From assembly GCF_900104535.1 (NCBI RefSeq), contig NZ_LT629710.1, positions 2,356,001 through 2,420,000 of the forward strand: 64,000 nt of DNA, written 5' to 3'. The number at the start of each line of letters is the position of its first letter. Positions within the stretch are counted from its first letter, which is position 1. Source of the stretch: Nakamurella panacisegetis. Its GTDB lineage: Bacteria; Actinomycetota; Actinomycetes; Mycobacteriales; Nakamurellaceae. Below are positions 26,065-34,112 of this stretch, piece by piece. The translations under genes and the position numbers were made by a program. The notes under the pieces were generated by a model. That model had not been told where the DNA came from and ran no database searches. It was given only the letters and a program-made list of their open reading frames with translations.

Positions 26065-26972
26065 GCGCGCCCGAACCGGCCTTCGGCGCCGATGCGTTGA
26101 TCACCGCGGACGCCCTCCCGGCGGAACCGACGGCGGCTCGACGGCGGTCGACCTCCCCCTGGCGGCAGCCGCTGGCCATCGTCGGCGTGGTGGTGGTCGC
26201 GGCCTGGGTCGTCATCGCCATCTTCGCCCCGCTGATCGCACCGTCGGACCCGCTGGCCCAGGACTTCGTGCAGCTCAAGGGACCGTCGGCGCAGCACTGG
26301 CTCGGCACCGACGAACTGGGTCGGGACGTGCTGTCCCGGGTCGTGTACGGCGCGCGGGTCTCGCTGCCGCTGGCCGTCCTGTTGGTCTTCGGCGCCATGC
26401 TGGTGGGCTCTGTCGTCGGCGCGCTGGCCGGGTTCTTCGGCGGCTGGGTGGACGCGGTCGGTATGCGGCTGGCCGACATCGTCTTCGCCTTCCCCGGCAT
26501 CATCCTGGCCATGGCGGTGGCCGCGGCCCTCGGTCCGCAGCTGCGCAATGCGGTGCTGGCCGTGGTCGTCGTGTCCTGGCCGGCGTACGCCCGGTTGGTA
26601 CGCGGACTGGTGCTCTCGGCCCGCAACTCGCAGTACGTCATCTCGTCGCGGCTGCTCGGGGCGTCACCACTGCGGGCGCTGCTGGTCGACATCCGGCCCA
26701 ACGTGCTCGGCCCGGTCCTGGTGATGGCGGCCCTGGACGTCGGCAACGCCGTGCTGCTGCTGTCCGGCCTGTCGTTCCTCGGCCTGGGCGCGCAACCCCC
26801 GTTGGCCGAATGGGGCGCGATGGTGGCGGCCGGTGCCCAGAACTTCGACAAGTGGTGGATCGGTCTGTTCCCCGGCCTGGCCATCCTGACCGTCGTGCTG
26901 GCGTTCAACTTCATCGGGGACTCCCTCCGGGATGCCCTCGACCCGCGCACCGCAAAAGCGCTCAGAGACTAG
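26061..26972 (+). CDS. ABC transporter permease (DppC type)
   Basis: A 303-residue permease, second half of the import channel. It shows the DppC-type segment APLIAPSDPLAQDFVQLKGP, LGTDELGRDVLSRVVYGAR, the EAA-like loop VISSRLLGASPLRALLVDIR and the C-terminal GLGAQPPLAEWGAM. The GTG start overlaps the DppB-type stop (GTGA). An N-terminal leader of about 35 residues precedes the first helix. Confidence 0.92.
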   Translation: MSAPEPAFGADALITADALPAEPTAARRRSTSPWRQPLAIVGVVVVAAWVVIAIFAPLIAPSDPLAQDFVQLKGPSAQHWLGTDELGRDVLSRVVYGARVSLPLAVLLVFGAMLVGSVVGALAGFFGGWVDAVGMRLADIVFAFPGIILAMAVAAALGPQLRNAVLAVVVVSWPAYARLVRGLVLSARNSQYVISSRLLGASPLRALLVDIRPNVLGPVLVMAALDVGNAVLLLSGLSFLGLGAQPPLAEWGAMVAAGAQNFDKWWIGLFPGLAILTVVLAFNFIGDSLRDALDPRTAKALRD

Positions 26973-26983
26973 GGCCGGAGATC

Positions 26984-27970
26984 ATGCCTCTGCTGTCCAT
27001 CGAGCATCTCAGCGTGGCGCTGAGCACCGCTCGCGGCTCGTTCAAGGCGGTCGACGACGTGTCGTTCTCCGTCGACACCGGGGAGATCCTCGGCATCGCG
27101 GGGGAGAGCGGGAGCGGCAAGACGATGACCGCGCTGACCCTGCTCGGTCTGCTGCCGCACGGGGCCCGGACGGCCGGCAAGGCGGTGTTCGACGGCACCG
27201 ATCTGCTGACCATGTCGCCCAAGAAGATCCGTGCCGTCCGCGGCCGGCAGATCGCCATGGTCTCCCAGGATCCGGCGACCAGCCTGCACCCCATCCTGAC
27301 CGTCGAGCGGCAACTCACCGAGCACATGCGTCATCACCTCGGGGTCAGCCGGAGCGAGGCCCGCACCCGGGCCGTCGACCTGCTGGCCACCGTCCGGATT
27401 CCGGACCCCGAGCAGGCCCTGACCGCCTATCCGGGACAGTTCTCCGGAGGGATGCGCCAGCGCATAGCCATCGCCGTCGCCCTGGCCTGCGAGCCACGGC
27501 TGCTGCTGGCCGACGAGCCGACGACGGCCCTCGACGTGACGGTGCAGGCCGGGATCCTGCGCCTGCTGCAACGACTCCGGACGGAACGGGGCCTGGCCGT
27601 CGTGATCATCACCCACGATCTGGGCGTGATGTCGGCGCTGGCCGATCGGGTCTGCGTGATGTACGGCGGACGGATGGCCGAGGTCGGCCCGCGATCGGAG
27701 ATCCTCTCCGCCCCAAGGCATCCGTACACCCGGGGGTTGCTCGACGCCCTTCCGCACCCGGAGGGAGGCGCGGCCGAGCTCCGCCCGATCGCCGGCAGCC
27801 CACCCAGTCTGGGCAACGTGCCGACCGGCTGCCCGTTCCACCCGCGGTGTCCACACGCCGAGCCCGGCTGTTCCCTCGATCGGCCGGAGTTGGTCACGGT
27901 CGCACCCGGGCACCTCTTAGCCTGCCCGGTCGACCCGCTGGCCCGGCCCGTCCTGGAGAAGACCCGATGA
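26984..27970 (+). CDS. ABC transporter ATP-binding protein (DppD type)
   Basis: A 328-residue ATPase with Walker A GESGSGKT, Q-loop MVSQDPATSLHPILT, signature FSGGMRQRIAIA, Walker B LLLADEPTTALD and H-loop ITHD. The C-terminal oligopeptide-ATPase extension has the Cys-containing GCPFHPRCPHAEPGC, which in relatives binds an iron-sulfur cluster. GGAG precedes the ATG. It overlaps the next ATPase gene by 4 nt. Confidence 0.93.
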   Translation: MPLLSIEHLSVALSTARGSFKAVDDVSFSVDTGEILGIAGESGSGKTMTALTLLGLLPHGARTAGKAVFDGTDLLTMSPKKIRAVRGRQIAMVSQDPATSLHPILTVERQLTEHMRHHLGVSRSEARTRAVDLLATVRIPDPEQALTAYPGQFSGGMRQRIAIAVALACEPRLLLADEPTTALDVTVQAGILRLLQRLRTERGLAVVIITHDLGVMSALADRVCVMYGGRMAEVGPRSEILSAPRHPYTRGLLDALPHPEGGAAELRPIAGSPPSLGNVPTGCPFHPRCPHAEPGCSLDRPELVTVAPGHLLACPVDPLARPVLEKTR

Positions 27971-28920
27971 CCGCGTTGGTGAAGGTGTCCGGCCTGTGCG
28001 TCGACTACGGACGCGGGGGAGCCAGGGTGCGAGCCGTGGACGGCATCGATCTCACGGTCAGTCCGGGTGAGATCCTCGGCCTGGTCGGCGAATCCGGTTG
28101 CGGCAAATCGACCCTGGGCCGGGCCATGGTCGGATTGGAGCCGGCCGCCGAGGGCTCGGTCACGTTCGCCGGAAGTGCCGTTGCTCCGCTCGGCCGTCGC
28201 AAGCGGTCGGCCTCCCTGCGCCGGTTGCAGATGGTCTTCCAGGACCCATATTCCTCGCTCAACCCGCGACGCCGGGTCGGGGCTCTGATCGGTGACGGGG
28301 TCGCGCTCGGTGGCGGCACGAAAGAAGCTGCCGCGCAACGAGTGACCGCCCTGCTGGAGAGGGTCGGACTGCCGGCCGACGCCGCCGAGAAGTACCCGCA
28401 CGAGTTCAGCGGCGGACAGCGGCAGCGCATCGCCATCGCCCGAACCCTGGCCGCCGATCCGGAGTGCCTGGTCGCCGACGAGCCGATCAGCGCGCTCGAC
28501 GCCTCGGCCCAGGCCCAGGTGGCGAATCTGCTCGGCGAGCTGGTCCGGGAGACCGGCCTGGCCCTGGTGTTCATCTCGCACGACCTGTCGGTGGTCCGCC
28601 AGATCGCCGACCGGGTCGCCGTCATGTACCTCGGGCGCATCGTCGAGGTCGGCCCGACCGAACAGGTCTGGACCGCCCCGGTCCACCCGTACACCGAAGC
28701 TCTCATCGCCGCGATTCCTCGGGCCGACGGCGGTGGACTCCTGCCGGTCGACCTGCCCGGTGACGTGCCCGACCCGGCCAGCCCACCGTCGGGCTGCCGG
28801 TTCCACCCGCGCTGCCCGATCGCCGAGGATCGATGCCGCACGATCGATCCGGGCCCGGTGCTGATCAACGAGCGTGAGGTCGCCTGCCTGGTCCGGGCTC
28901 CGGCCGACTCGCTGGTGTGA
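27967..28920 (+). CDS. ABC transporter ATP-binding protein (DppF type)
   Basis: A 317-residue ATPase partner of the previous gene. Walker A GESGCGKST, Q-loop VFQDPYSSLNPRRRV, signature FSGGQRQRIAIA, Walker B CLVADEPISALD and H-loop ISHD are all present. The C-terminal GCRFHPRCPIAEDRC mirrors the cysteine motif of DppD-type proteins. The ATG overlaps the previous stop (ATGA). This completes a five-component importer. Confidence 0.93.
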   Translation: MTALVKVSGLCVDYGRGGARVRAVDGIDLTVSPGEILGLVGESGCGKSTLGRAMVGLEPAAEGSVTFAGSAVAPLGRRKRSASLRRLQMVFQDPYSSLNPRRRVGALIGDGVALGGGTKEAAAQRVTALLERVGLPADAAEKYPHEFSGGQRQRIAIARTLAADPECLVADEPISALDASAQAQVANLLGELVRETGLALVFISHDLSVVRQIADRVAVMYLGRIVEVGPTEQVWTAPVHPYTEALIAAIPRADGGGLLPVDLPGDVPDPASPPSGCRFHPRCPIAEDRCRTIDPGPVLINEREVACLVRAPADSLV

Positions 28921-28971
28921 ACGTCCTGCCCGCCAACATCTTCGCCCGAGCTGTCAACTAGGAGCCCAACT

Positions 28972-30159
28972 GTGTGGTTGGTCAATGCCAACGTCGTCGA
29001 CGTCCTCACCGGTGAGAAGCTGCGCGACCGGGCGGTTCAGATCGGTCCGGACGGTCGGATCGTCGAGGTGGCGTCGGCCCCGCCGGTCGGCGCGGCCGAC
29101 GCGCAGGTCGTCGACGTCGCCGGGCGTTGGCTGCTGCCCGGTCTGATCTCCTGCCACACCCATCTCTCGGTGGTGTTCCCGTTCTCCGACACCGACGAGC
29201 GTGAGGATCCGGCCGTCACGGCGTATCGGTCGGCGACCCGGGCCCATCAGGCCCTGCAGGCCGGGATCACCACCATCCGGTGCGTCCACGAACAGAACCG
29301 GGCCGATCTGTCGTTGCGCCGGGCCGCGGCCCGGGGTTGGATCAGCGCCCCGCGGATCCGCGGTGCCGGGCGGGCGATCTCCACCGTCGGCGGCCACGGT
29401 GAGGGAGCCGCGACCGCCTACGCGACCGGCGAGGAAGAGTTCTACCGTGCGGCGGCGGCCGAGATCGCGGCCGGCGCTGACCACGTGAAGATCTTCATCA
29501 ACGGCGGCCTGGCCAAGGCCGGCGAGCACTACGACTCGCAGGAGATGGCCGACGAGGAGATCCGCGGTGTCGTCCGGGCCGCCCGGGACAGCGACAAGTA
29601 CGTCGTGGCCCACTCCGGCGAGTCCATCGCCATCCGGCAGGCGCTGGCCCAGGGCGTGACGTCCTTCGAGCACGCCTACCGGCTGGACGAGGAGACGGCG
29701 CGGCGCATGGTCGGTCCGGACATCTTCCTCACCCCGACGCTGTGCGTCACCCGCAGCGAGTCCTGGATGCGGGCCAACCATTTCGAGGAGCACTCGATCC
29801 AGCAGGCCCTGGCCGCGGCCGACGACCACCTGCTGAGCATCCAACGGGCCATCCGGGCCGGTGTCACGCTGGTGAACGGAACCGACTACCCCCCTGGTGA
29901 TCTGGTCGACGGGGTGCCCGCCGCGGTCCACGAGATGCTGCTGATGGCCGAGGCCGGCCTCACCCCGCTGCAGGCGCTGCAGTCCGTCTCGACCCAGGCC
30001 GCGCGGTTGCTGCGGATCGACGACCACGTCGGACAGGTCCGGCCGGGCTACGTCGGCGATCTGATCGCCGTCGACGGCGACCCGCTGGACGATCTCGATG
30101 CGCTGCGCCACATCTCGCTCGTCGTGCAGGCCGGTTCGATCATCCGTGGTGCGGCGTGA
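28972..30159 (+). CDS. Amidohydrolase-superfamily enzyme (imidazolonepropionase/prolidase-like)
   Basis: A 395-residue cytoplasmic metal-dependent hydrolase. Binuclear-type ligands are visible: HTH at residues 62-64 after LLPGLIS, the bridging Lys173 in HVKIFINGG, His214 in VVAHSGES, His234 in SFEHAY and Asp305 in NGTDYPPGD. The set resembles amidohydrolases acting on amide or Xaa-Pro-type bonds and is unlike dihydroorotase. AGGAG precedes the GTG. As the first enzyme after the importer genes it probably makes the first cut of the imported compound (inference). The stop overlaps the RidA-like start. Confidence 0.87.
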   Translation: MWLVNANVVDVLTGEKLRDRAVQIGPDGRIVEVASAPPVGAADAQVVDVAGRWLLPGLISCHTHLSVVFPFSDTDEREDPAVTAYRSATRAHQALQAGITTIRCVHEQNRADLSLRRAAARGWISAPRIRGAGRAISTVGGHGEGAATAYATGEEEFYRAAAAEIAAGADHVKIFINGGLAKAGEHYDSQEMADEEIRGVVRAARDSDKYVVAHSGESIAIRQALAQGVTSFEHAYRLDEETARRMVGPDIFLTPTLCVTRSESWMRANHFEEHSIQQALAAADDHLLSIQRAIRAGVTLVNGTDYPPGDLVDGVPAAVHEMLLMAEAGLTPLQALQSVSTQAARLLRIDDHVGQVRPGYVGDLIAVDGDPLDDLDALRHISLVVQAGSIIRGAA

Positions 30160-30563
30160 CCGGGGCCGGCCACCCCACCCGCCACCGCGACGGATCGCCG
30201 TGGGAGGACCGCGCCGGATACAGTCGGGCGGCCCGCGCCGGCGAGTGGGTCGCGGTCAGCGGGACCACCGCTCCGGACGGGGCGCAGCGATTTCCCGGTG
30301 ACACCTTCGGTCAGGCGACGGCCGCCCTGGAACAGGTGATCGCCGCGGTGGAGCACCTGGGGGGCAGCCGGTTCGACATCATCCGGACGCGGCTCCTGCT
30401 GGTCCCGGGGGCCGACGTGGACGCGGCCTCGCGGGCCCACCGGGAATTGCTCGGCGACGTGTCCCCGGCCAATTCGGTGTATTTCGTGGCCGGATTGGTC
30501 GGCGAGGGCCTTCTGGTCGAGATCGAGGCCGACGCCGTCGTCGGGTCGGGTCGGCCCCGATGA
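30156..30563 (+). CDS. RidA/YjgF-family protein
   Basis: A 135-residue RidA-fold protein. It has the family pattern AGEWVAVSGTTAPDG, FGQATAALEQVIAAVEHLGG and a C-terminal LLVEIEADAVVG. The Arg that RidA uses for enamine/imine hydrolysis (normally in PxRTTVxV) seems replaced, as the stretch reads SPANSVYFVAG. It may thus belong to a Rid subgroup with another role. Such subgroups often sit in catabolic operons. GTG start, overlapping both neighbours by 4 nt. Confidence 0.85.
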   Translation: MTGAGHPTRHRDGSPWEDRAGYSRAARAGEWVAVSGTTAPDGAQRFPGDTFGQATAALEQVIAAVEHLGGSRFDIIRTRLLLVPGADVDAASRAHRELLGDVSPANSVYFVAGLVGEGLLVEIEADAVVGSGRPR

Positions 30564-31603
30564 CGTGGTCCCTGCGGTTGAACAACGATCTGCCGGCGGC
30601 GGATCTGCTGCAGATCGCGCTGCTGGCCGAGGATCTCGGCTGTGACCAGCTCTGGGTGTCCAACGATCTGTACCTGCGCAGCGCGCCGGTGCTGATGGGA
30701 ACGTTGGCCGCGCGCACCTCCCGGATCAGGCTCGGCATCGCGATCATGAACCCGTACTCGGTGCACGTCTCCGAGCTGGCGATGACGGCCGCCACCCTGG
30801 CCGAGGTGTCCGGCGGCCGCTTCCTGCTCGGCATCGGTGCCGGTTCGGAGGAGTTCCTGTCCTGGGCCGGTCTGTCGCGCGCGAAGCCGCTGGCCACCAC
30901 CGCCCAGGCGGTCGCGGCCCTGCGGCGGATGCTCGGGCACCGGGACGTGTCCGACGCCGACCTGCCGTCCTGGTTCGGGGACCACAGCGTGCTCCGGTTC
31001 GAGCAGACGGCGCCGGTGCCGGTGTACGTCGGGGGCATGGCCCCGAAGATGCTGGCCATGGCCGGGCGGCTGGCCGACGGCGCACTGCCCCTGCTGTACC
31101 CGCCCGAGCATTTCGCCACGGCCCAAGCGCAGGTGCACGACGGTCTGCGCGTCGCCGGACGGGACCCGGCGGTCTTCGACCTGCCCGCCTGCATCTGGGT
31201 GTCGTTGTCCGACAACGCTTCCGCCGCCCGGGCGGCGCTGGCCGAGAAGCTGGCCTACTACGGTCCCTCGATCTCCCCGTACTTGCTGGCCGAGGTCGGC
31301 CTGCGGCCGGAGGACTTTCTGGCGGCGGCCGCCCTGGCCCAGCGGGGACGGGCGGCGCAGGCGGTGGCGATGATCGACGAGCGGATGCTCAGACTGGGCA
31401 TCGCCGGGGACGAGAACGACGTCATCGACCGGTGCCGAGCCTTGCAGCGCCTTGGCGCCGAGCACCTGTCGTTCGGCCCGCCGCTCGGGCCGGACCCGCT
31501 CGCCGCGGTGCGGATTCTGGGCGAGCGGGTGATGCCGGCGCTCGGCACCGTGCCGCGGGTCGCGGCCTCAGCCACTCTCACCACCAACGGAGGCACGACA
31601 TGA
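30560..31603 (+). CDS. LLM-class flavin/F420-dependent oxidoreductase
   Basis: A 347-residue luciferase-like TIM-barrel enzyme. It shows LAEDLGCDQLWVSNDLYLRSA, RIRLGIAIMNPYSVHVSELAMTAAT-type barrel strands, GGRFLLGIGAGSEEFL and PVYVGGMAPKMLAMAGRLADG. Together with the RidA-like protein it recalls the pairing of RutA (LLM) and RutC (RidA) in pyrimidine breakdown, but no other rut gene is present. The ATG overlaps the previous stop. The oxidised substrate is unknown. Confidence 0.85.
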   Translation: MTWSLRLNNDLPAADLLQIALLAEDLGCDQLWVSNDLYLRSAPVLMGTLAARTSRIRLGIAIMNPYSVHVSELAMTAATLAEVSGGRFLLGIGAGSEEFLSWAGLSRAKPLATTAQAVAALRRMLGHRDVSDADLPSWFGDHSVLRFEQTAPVPVYVGGMAPKMLAMAGRLADGALPLLYPPEHFATAQAQVHDGLRVAGRDPAVFDLPACIWVSLSDNASAARAALAEKLAYYGPSISPYLLAEVGLRPEDFLAAAALAQRGRAAQAVAMIDERMLRLGIAGDENDVIDRCRALQRLGAEHLSFGPPLGPDPLAAVRILGERVMPALGTVPRVAASATLTTNGGTT

Positions 31604-32013
31604 CCGCACCCGCGGAGAGCTCCGCCCAGGAAGCGATCTGGGCCGCCACCCTGGACATCTACGCCGGATTTCTGGCCGCCGACCGGCCGCGAATCGACTC
31701 TCATCTGCACCCGGACGGGACGTTCTGGGATTCCGAGGAGGCCGAGCTGATCCGCGGGAAGGCCCAGCTCGACGCGGCGCGGGACCGCCGCCCGGCCGCG
31801 GGCGACGGACCGTCCGTGGTGGCCCTGGACGCGACCGATCCGGTGATCGACGTCTGGGGTGACACCGCGGTCGCCCGACACTGGCTGACCGTTCGGTTCG
31901 ACGACGATGACGTTGCCCCGCAACATGTGCGGGTCACCGGCGTGTGGCGCCGGGTCGACGGTCGATGGCTGGCCGTGCACAACCACGAGGACGTTCGGGT
32001 CAGCCCTCGATGA
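31600..32013 (+). CDS. SnoaL/NTF2-like domain protein
   Basis: A 137-residue single-domain protein with the alpha+beta cone of the NTF2/SnoaL superfamily. Landmarks are IYAGFLAADRPRIDSHLHPDGTF, the short helix after the third strand, and HVRVTGVWRRVDGRWLAVHNHE at the C terminus. Such proteins act as small hydrolases, isomerases or binding partners. The start has GGAGG upstream and overlaps the LLM stop (ATGA). Confidence 0.8.
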   Translation: MTAPAESSAQEAIWAATLDIYAGFLAADRPRIDSHLHPDGTFWDSEEAELIRGKAQLDAARDRRPAAGDGPSVVALDATDPVIDVWGDTAVARHWLTVRFDDDDVAPQHVRVTGVWRRVDGRWLAVHNHEDVRVSPR

Positions 32014-32360
32014 CGCCGAGCACTCCGGACTCCGCGGATCGGGCCGACCGATCGATGACGCTGTTCGACCTCCGGGTGACGGTCGAGAGCATCGAAGGCC
32101 GCTCGGTGTGCGGGATGCAGGTCGGCGACCATTTCGAACTCGACCATTCCTCCCGGCTACGGATCCCGGAGGGCAAGCACTTCTGCGTGTTCGCCCTGCA
32201 GTCGGTGTTGCCGTTCCTGGCCGCCAAACAACGGCAACTGCCGGCGGCCGACTGGCTGGAGACCGATTCGCTGATCTGCTGTCCCGACCCGGAGGAACGG
32301 CTGGTGATGCGGATCGAGCGCACCCGGACCCGCACCATGGACGCCGGCGACCTGACGTGA
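32010..32360 (+). CDS. TIGR04076 family protein
   Basis: A 116-residue small protein of the TIGR04076 type. The core reads DLRVTVESIEGRSVCGMQVGDHFELD and FCVFALQSVLPFLAAKQRQ, then SLICCPDPEERLVMRIER. The Cys residues and GDxF motif are family hallmarks, but no function is known. The ATG at 32010 overlaps the previous stop. A second ATG at 32055 would start exactly at the conserved core. Members often sit beside oxidoreductases in catabolic operons. Confidence 0.75.
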   Translation: MTPSTPDSADRADRSMTLFDLRVTVESIEGRSVCGMQVGDHFELDHSSRLRIPEGKHFCVFALQSVLPFLAAKQRQLPAADWLETDSLICCPDPEERLVMRIERTRTRTMDAGDLT

Positions 32361-33370
32361 CGCGGGGCCCGCGCCGGGTCGAGATCGGCCTCGGTCTGCA
32401 GTCGGACAAGCCGGTGGGGCAGTACGCCCGGCTGGCCGTCCTGGCCGAGAGTTACGGATTCGACGTCGTGAGTGTGTTCGGCGATCTGCTGTTCCAGCCG
32501 CCGATCGTGCCGTTGCTGGAGATGGCGCGGAGCACGACCCGGGTCCGGCTGGGCGCGGCCTGCTGGAACCCGTTCACCCAGCACCCCTACGAGATCGCCG
32601 GCCAGTGGCTGGCGCTGGATGCCGCGTCCGACGGGCGCGCCTACCTCGGGTTGGCCCGCGGAACCTGGCTGGGCGCGATCGGAGTGGCGCAGCCTCGGCC
32701 CGCGGTGGCCGTCGAGGAAGCGATCGGGGTGATCTCGGCCCTGGTGACCGGCGACGACTCCGGCCGCCCGGGCGACCTCTTCTCGCTGGCTCCCGGAGTG
32801 CGGCTCCGGTACCCGACCAGCGGCCGCCGGCCGCCCGTGCTGATCGGGACGTGGGGACCGAGGCTGGCGGCGGTGGCCGGCCGGATCGCCGACGAGGTGA
32901 AGATCGGCGGCACCGCGAACCCGGCCACGGTGGGGGTGATGCGGGAGCGGATCGCCGTCGGCCGGATGGCGGCCGGTCGCCCGGCCGAGGCGGTGGGAGT
33001 GGTGGTCGGCGCGGTCACCGTCGTCGACCGCGACGGCGTCGCCGCCCGGCGCCGGGCCCGCACCGAGGTGGCGATGTACCTGGCCGTGGTGGCCGATCTG
33101 GATCCGACCGTGCAACTCGAGCCGGCCCTGCTGGGGGAGATCAACCGGTTGGTCGATCTCGGTCGGCACGGGGCGGCCGGTGAGCTCGTTCCCGACGACG
33201 TCCTGGATCTGTTCGCCTTCTCCGGAACCCCGGAACAGGTGGCCGCCCAGGCACAGGCGCTGATCGATGCCGGGGCGTCGCGGGTCGAGTTCGGCACCCC
33301 GCACGGGCTGACCGACCAGGGCGGGGTCGCGTTGTTGGGCGCCGAGGTGCTGCCGCTACTGAGACGCTGA
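32357..33370 (+). CDS. LLM-class flavin/F420-dependent oxidoreductase (second of operon)
   Basis: A 337-residue luciferase-like oxidoreductase, only distantly like the first LLM enzyme of the operon. Visible are YARLAVLAESYGFDVVSVFGDLLFQPPI, TTRVRLGAACWNPFTQHPYEIA, GRAYLGLARGTWLG and PPVLIGTWGPRLAAVAGRIADEV, close to the methylene-H4MPT reductase-like subgroup. The GTG overlaps the previous stop. The 3' end overlaps the convergent TetR gene by 15 bp. Two LLM enzymes in one operon suggest two sequential oxidations. Confidence 0.85.
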   Translation: MTRGPRRVEIGLGLQSDKPVGQYARLAVLAESYGFDVVSVFGDLLFQPPIVPLLEMARSTTRVRLGAACWNPFTQHPYEIAGQWLALDAASDGRAYLGLARGTWLGAIGVAQPRPAVAVEEAIGVISALVTGDDSGRPGDLFSLAPGVRLRYPTSGRRPPVLIGTWGPRLAAVAGRIADEVKIGGTANPATVGVMRERIAVGRMAAGRPAEAVGVVVGAVTVVDRDGVAARRRARTEVAMYLAVVADLDPTVQLEPALLGEINRLVDLGRHGAAGELVPDDVLDLFAFSGTPEQVAAQAQALIDAGASRVEFGTPHGLTDQGGVALLGAEVLPLLRR

Positions 33371-33985
33371 GCGCAGTCCGAACGTCCGGTCGATCATGTC
33401 GTCGACCTGGGCGCGCAGATCCGGCCAGTGAAATGTCGAGCGGGCCGTCCGCAGATGGACGATGCCGTGCACGAAGTTCCACAGGTTCGTCGAGACGATC
33501 TCGACCTCGCGGTCAAGGGGTGGACGGTCGAGCGCCGCGCTGACCACGGTGACCAGGGAGTTGAACGCCTCGAGGCCGATGGTCATCCCGTTCGGGCCGA
33601 GGATGGTGCCCTTGGTCGAGGCCGAGAACATGACGCGGTAGTGGCCGGGGTTGGCCAGCCCGAACGTCACGTAGCCGTGTCCGATCGCCCGCACCTGCTC
33701 CACCGGGTCACCACCGGCACCGGCGACGGCGGCGTCGAGGCACTCGGTCAGCTCGGCGAATCGCTTGAGCTTCACCGCCAGGATCAGCTCGTCGAGGTCA
33801 GCGAAGTGCAGGTAGATGGAGGTGGTGGCAATGCCGACCGCCCGGGCCACCGCGCGCAACGACATCGACGCCACGTCGCCGGTCTCGGCCAGCAGCGCGC
33901 TCGCCGCCTCGATGATCTCGGTTCGCAGGGCCTCGCCGCCGCCCCGCCGTGAGGGGGTGCGGCGTTGCGTCGGGGTGTCCGCCAT
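33356..33985 (-). CDS. TetR-family transcriptional regulator
   Basis: A 209-residue regulator. The HTH is at about residues 20-65 (EIIEAASALLAETGDVASMS then RAVARAVGIATTSIYLHFAD). The C-terminal ligand domain includes GHGYVTFGLANPGHYRVMF, typical of TetR proteins with the WHG-like C-terminal domain. ATG 33985 has a GAGAGG upstream at good distance. It is divergent from the MFS exporter and is its probable repressor. A 22-bp dyad with a perfect core lies in the shared promoter. Confidence 0.9.
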   Translation of the reverse strand: MADTPTQRRTPSRRGGGEALRTEIIEAASALLAETGDVASMSLRAVARAVGIATTSIYLHFADLDELILAVKLKRFAELTECLDAAVAGAGGDPVEQVRAIGHGYVTFGLANPGHYRVMFSASTKGTILGPNGMTIGLEAFNSLVTVVSAALDRPPLDREVEIVSTNLWNFVHGIVHLRTARSTFHWPDLRAQVDDMIDRTFGLRSASQ

Positions 33986-34032
33986 GGTGCCCATCCTCTC
34001 CCAGCTCGCGTGGACGATTCCAGCCGATCTAT

Positions 34033-34061
34033 TGACAACTGTAGCGCTACAGCTGTACACC
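34033..34061 (+). promoter_or_regulatory. MFS promoter with TetR-type operator in the spacer
   Basis: TTGACA (34033-34038) and TACACC (34056-34061) are separated by 17 bp. The spacer holds the perfect palindrome CTGTAGCGCTACAG (34039-34052), extending to a 22-bp dyad with one mismatched pair (34035-34056). A repressor bound here would directly exclude RNA polymerase. The next gene on the plus strand is the MFS exporter; the TetR gene starts about 50 bp to the left. Confidence 0.75.
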
Positions 34062-34112
34062 TAGCGTCGGACCTTCCCACAACACCTGTAGCCCAAGAGC
34101 TGGGAGCTCGCC

